From contig CAMMBX010000056.1 in the NCBI GenBank assembly GCA_946494345.1, positions 1 through 7,489 of the forward strand: DNA of 7,489 nucleotides. Direction: 5' to 3'. Position 1 is the first letter of the stretch; every line of letters begins with the position of its first letter. Of this stretch, positions 6,172-7,489 are shown in pieces. A program made the position numbers and the translations under genes. Source of the DNA: an uncultured Mycoplasmatota bacterium. Lineage in GTDB: Bacteria; Bacillota_I; Bacilli_A; RF39; UBA660. The notes under the pieces were generated by a model, which saw only the letters and a list, made by a program, of their open reading frames with translations, had not been told where the DNA came from and did no database searches.

Positions 6172-7059
6172 CTATTTATCTAAATCAATAAGTTCGTATT
6201 CACGGTTACCTACACCAAGGTCATAGGCTGCTTCTATAGTATGAACCCCATGACGTGATTCAATTCTCTCTATTAATTTATCTCTACCTGGATCATTAGA
6301 ATTATAAACTAAATCAAGACAAGCTTGATCTACTGCAACTGGATCAAGTGATGCAAGTATTCCAATATCCTTCATACAAGGATCTGATGCATTACCATCA
6401 CAGTCACAATCAACAGAAATGTTTTTCATAACATTGATATAAACTGCATTACCTTTAAAGTAATCTACAAGAGAACTAGCAGCATCTGCCATTGCTTCTA
6501 AGAATTTATCTTGTTCTGGTAAATTATCCCATAGTTTTGTTTGGTCAGTTTCCTTTCCTGCAGTATGAATTAGTGTTTTACCAGCACTTGAAGCACAACC
6601 AATAGATAATTGTTTTAAAGCTCCACCATAACCTCCCATAGCATGTCCTTTAAAATGGGATAAAACAAGTAGAGAATCATACTTTGCTAAATCTTTTCCT
6701 ACATAGTTTTTCTTTAAGACTTTACCACTTGGAATATCTAGTTCCATATCAGGACCTTCTCTATCTAATAAATCAAATGGAAAATATTTCTCCCACTCAT
6801 GTTCTTTAATTAATTCAAGATGTTTTTCTGTAGAGTTTCTAGCACCTTCATAAGCAGTATTACACTCTACTACTGTACCATTAACATAATTGATTGCATC
6901 TTTAACAAATTCTAGTCTTAAATAATTCTTATTACCTTTCTCTCCAGAATGCATTTTAACAGCTATATTTCCTTCTAATTTCTTTCCTACTGCCTCATAA
7001 GCTTTAATAATGTTTTCTGGAGTTATCTCCTTAATAAAATATACTTTCGATTTTTCCAT
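6172..7059 (-). CDS. DUF362 domain protein, COG2768-type (295 residues)
   Basis: A cytoplasmic protein of the DUF362 family, often annotated as an uncharacterised Fe-S centre protein; its reaction is not known. Family marks include SHFKGHAMGGYGGALKQ (134-150), the SIGCASSAGK segment (152-161), the acidic cysteine motif VDCDCDG (217-222) and GILASLDPVAVDQACLDL (233-250). Cysteines are at 66, 155, 218, 220, 228 and 247. They could bind a metal or cluster, but there is no CxxCxxCxxxCP ferredoxin module, which longer family members carry. The length suggests a complete short-form member. The start is secure: AAAGGAGG (7068-7075) lies eight bases before the ATG. It begins only 32 bases after the cupin gene, with no terminator between, so the two are probably co-transcribed. 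Nothing ties it to the surface protein system. Confidence 0.88.
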   Translation of the reverse strand: MEKSKVYFIKEITPENIIKAYEAVGKKLEGNIAVKMHSGEKGNKNYLRLEFVKDAINYVNGTVVECNTAYEGARNSTEKHLELIKEHEWEKYFPFDLLDREGPDMELDIPSGKVLKKNYVGKDLAKYDSLLVLSHFKGHAMGGYGGALKQLSIGCASSAGKTLIHTAGKETDQTKLWDNLPEQDKFLEAMADAASSLVDYFKGNAVYINVMKNISVDCDCDGNASDPCMKDIGILASLDPVAVDQACLDLVYNSNDPGRDKLIERIESRHGVHTIEAAYDLGVGNREYELIDLDK

Positions 7060-7091
7060 AGTATCTTCCTCCTTTAATTAATATATCTCTT

Positions 7092-7489
7092 TTATAATTT
7101 ATTATACTCTTCATCTGTTACAGGCTCACACCATTCATTTGATGTTTCTTCACCAGGAACTTCAATGGCTAAGTGACTAAACCAAGAATCTTTCTTCGCC
7201 CCATGCCAATGTTTAACATTAGCAGGAATAGTAATAACCATACCAGGTTTTAAACTAACGGCATCCTTACCTTCTTCTTGGTACCAGCCTTCACCATCTA
7301 CGCAAATAAGAATTTGTCCACCACCACTCTTAGAATGATGAATATGCCAGTTATTACGACAAGCTGGCTCAAAAGTAACATTTGCAATAAATATACTTGT
7401 TTTATTAGGATCAGTTAAGGGATTTAAATAACTTTTACCAATAAAATATTTTGCAAAAGCAGTATTCTCTTCTCCTAAACCAAAGTCTC
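7092..7489 (-). CDS. C-terminal part of a cupin domain protein, cut by the window edge
   Basis: The last 131 residues are visible; the start lies beyond the right edge. They carry a conserved cupin fold. Motif 1 is NNWHIHHSKSGGGQILICVDGEG, shown here only by its key residues: HxHH, then Gln where many cupins have Glu. Motif 2 is IPANVKHWHGA with its metal-ligand His. The segments AFAKYFIGKSYLNPLTD and SWFSHLAIEVPGE are typical of a group found alone or fused behind a carboxymuconolactone decarboxylase domain. Which form this is cannot be seen. It probably binds a divalent metal; the substrate is unknown. It is the upstream gene of a likely operon with the DUF362 gene, and the operon promoter is outside the window. 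Confidence 0.85.
   Translation of the reverse strand, partial: DFGLGEENTAFAKYFIGKSYLNPLTDPNKTSIFIANVTFEPACRNNWHIHHSKSGGGQILICVDGEGWYQEEGKDAVSLKPGMVITIPANVKHWHGAKKDSWFSHLAIEVPGEETSNEWCEPVTDEEYNKL

Overview
This window is a very AT-rich stretch of chromosome with Gram-positive (Bacillota-like) signals. These are strong AGGAGG-type ribosome binding sites, sigma-A-like promoters, intrinsic terminators, a sortase, and a wall-anchored surface protein. TGG encodes Trp and no gene needs TGA as a sense codon, so the standard code fits. An uncultured, probably gut-associated member of the Bacilli or Clostridia is my best guess. That is inference from style and gene content, not a match to a known genome.

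Layout, left to right. Positions 1-67 hold the start of a minus-strand gene that runs off the left edge. Positions 140-250 (minus) hold a 36-residue single-membrane-span peptide gene with an excellent ribosome binding site and its own hairpin terminator. A strong directional terminator at 344-379 closes the dominant gene (385-5193, minus). That gene encodes a 1602-residue cell-surface protein made of a signal peptide, a VWA domain with complete MIDAS, an unrecognised linker domain, nine tandem Cna B-type domains, one DUF11-like domain, and an NPETS sorting signal with membrane anchor. The 169-bp gap at 5194-5362 is a divergent promoter region with two clear promoters and two inverted repeats that could be operators. 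On the other side, on the plus strand (5363-6127), lies a class B sortase. A bidirectional terminator (6126-6168) separates it from a convergent minus-strand pair: a DUF362 (COG2768-type) protein at 6172-7059, and upstream of it the C-terminal 131 residues of a cupin protein (7092 to the right edge).

How the parts fit. The surface protein and the sortase look like a self-contained substrate and enzyme pair. The anchor motif is the NPxT type expected for class B sortases rather than LPxTG, and the two genes share one divergent control region. The VWA head on a long, probably isopeptide-locked stalk suggests an adhesin or a single-protein fibre. The DUF362 and cupin genes are an ordinary co-transcribed pair with no visible link to the surface system. 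The most unusual points are the dedicated NPETS/SrtB pair with shared inverted repeats, the nine-unit stalk with every Lys-Glu-Asn triad intact, and the tiny membrane peptide.
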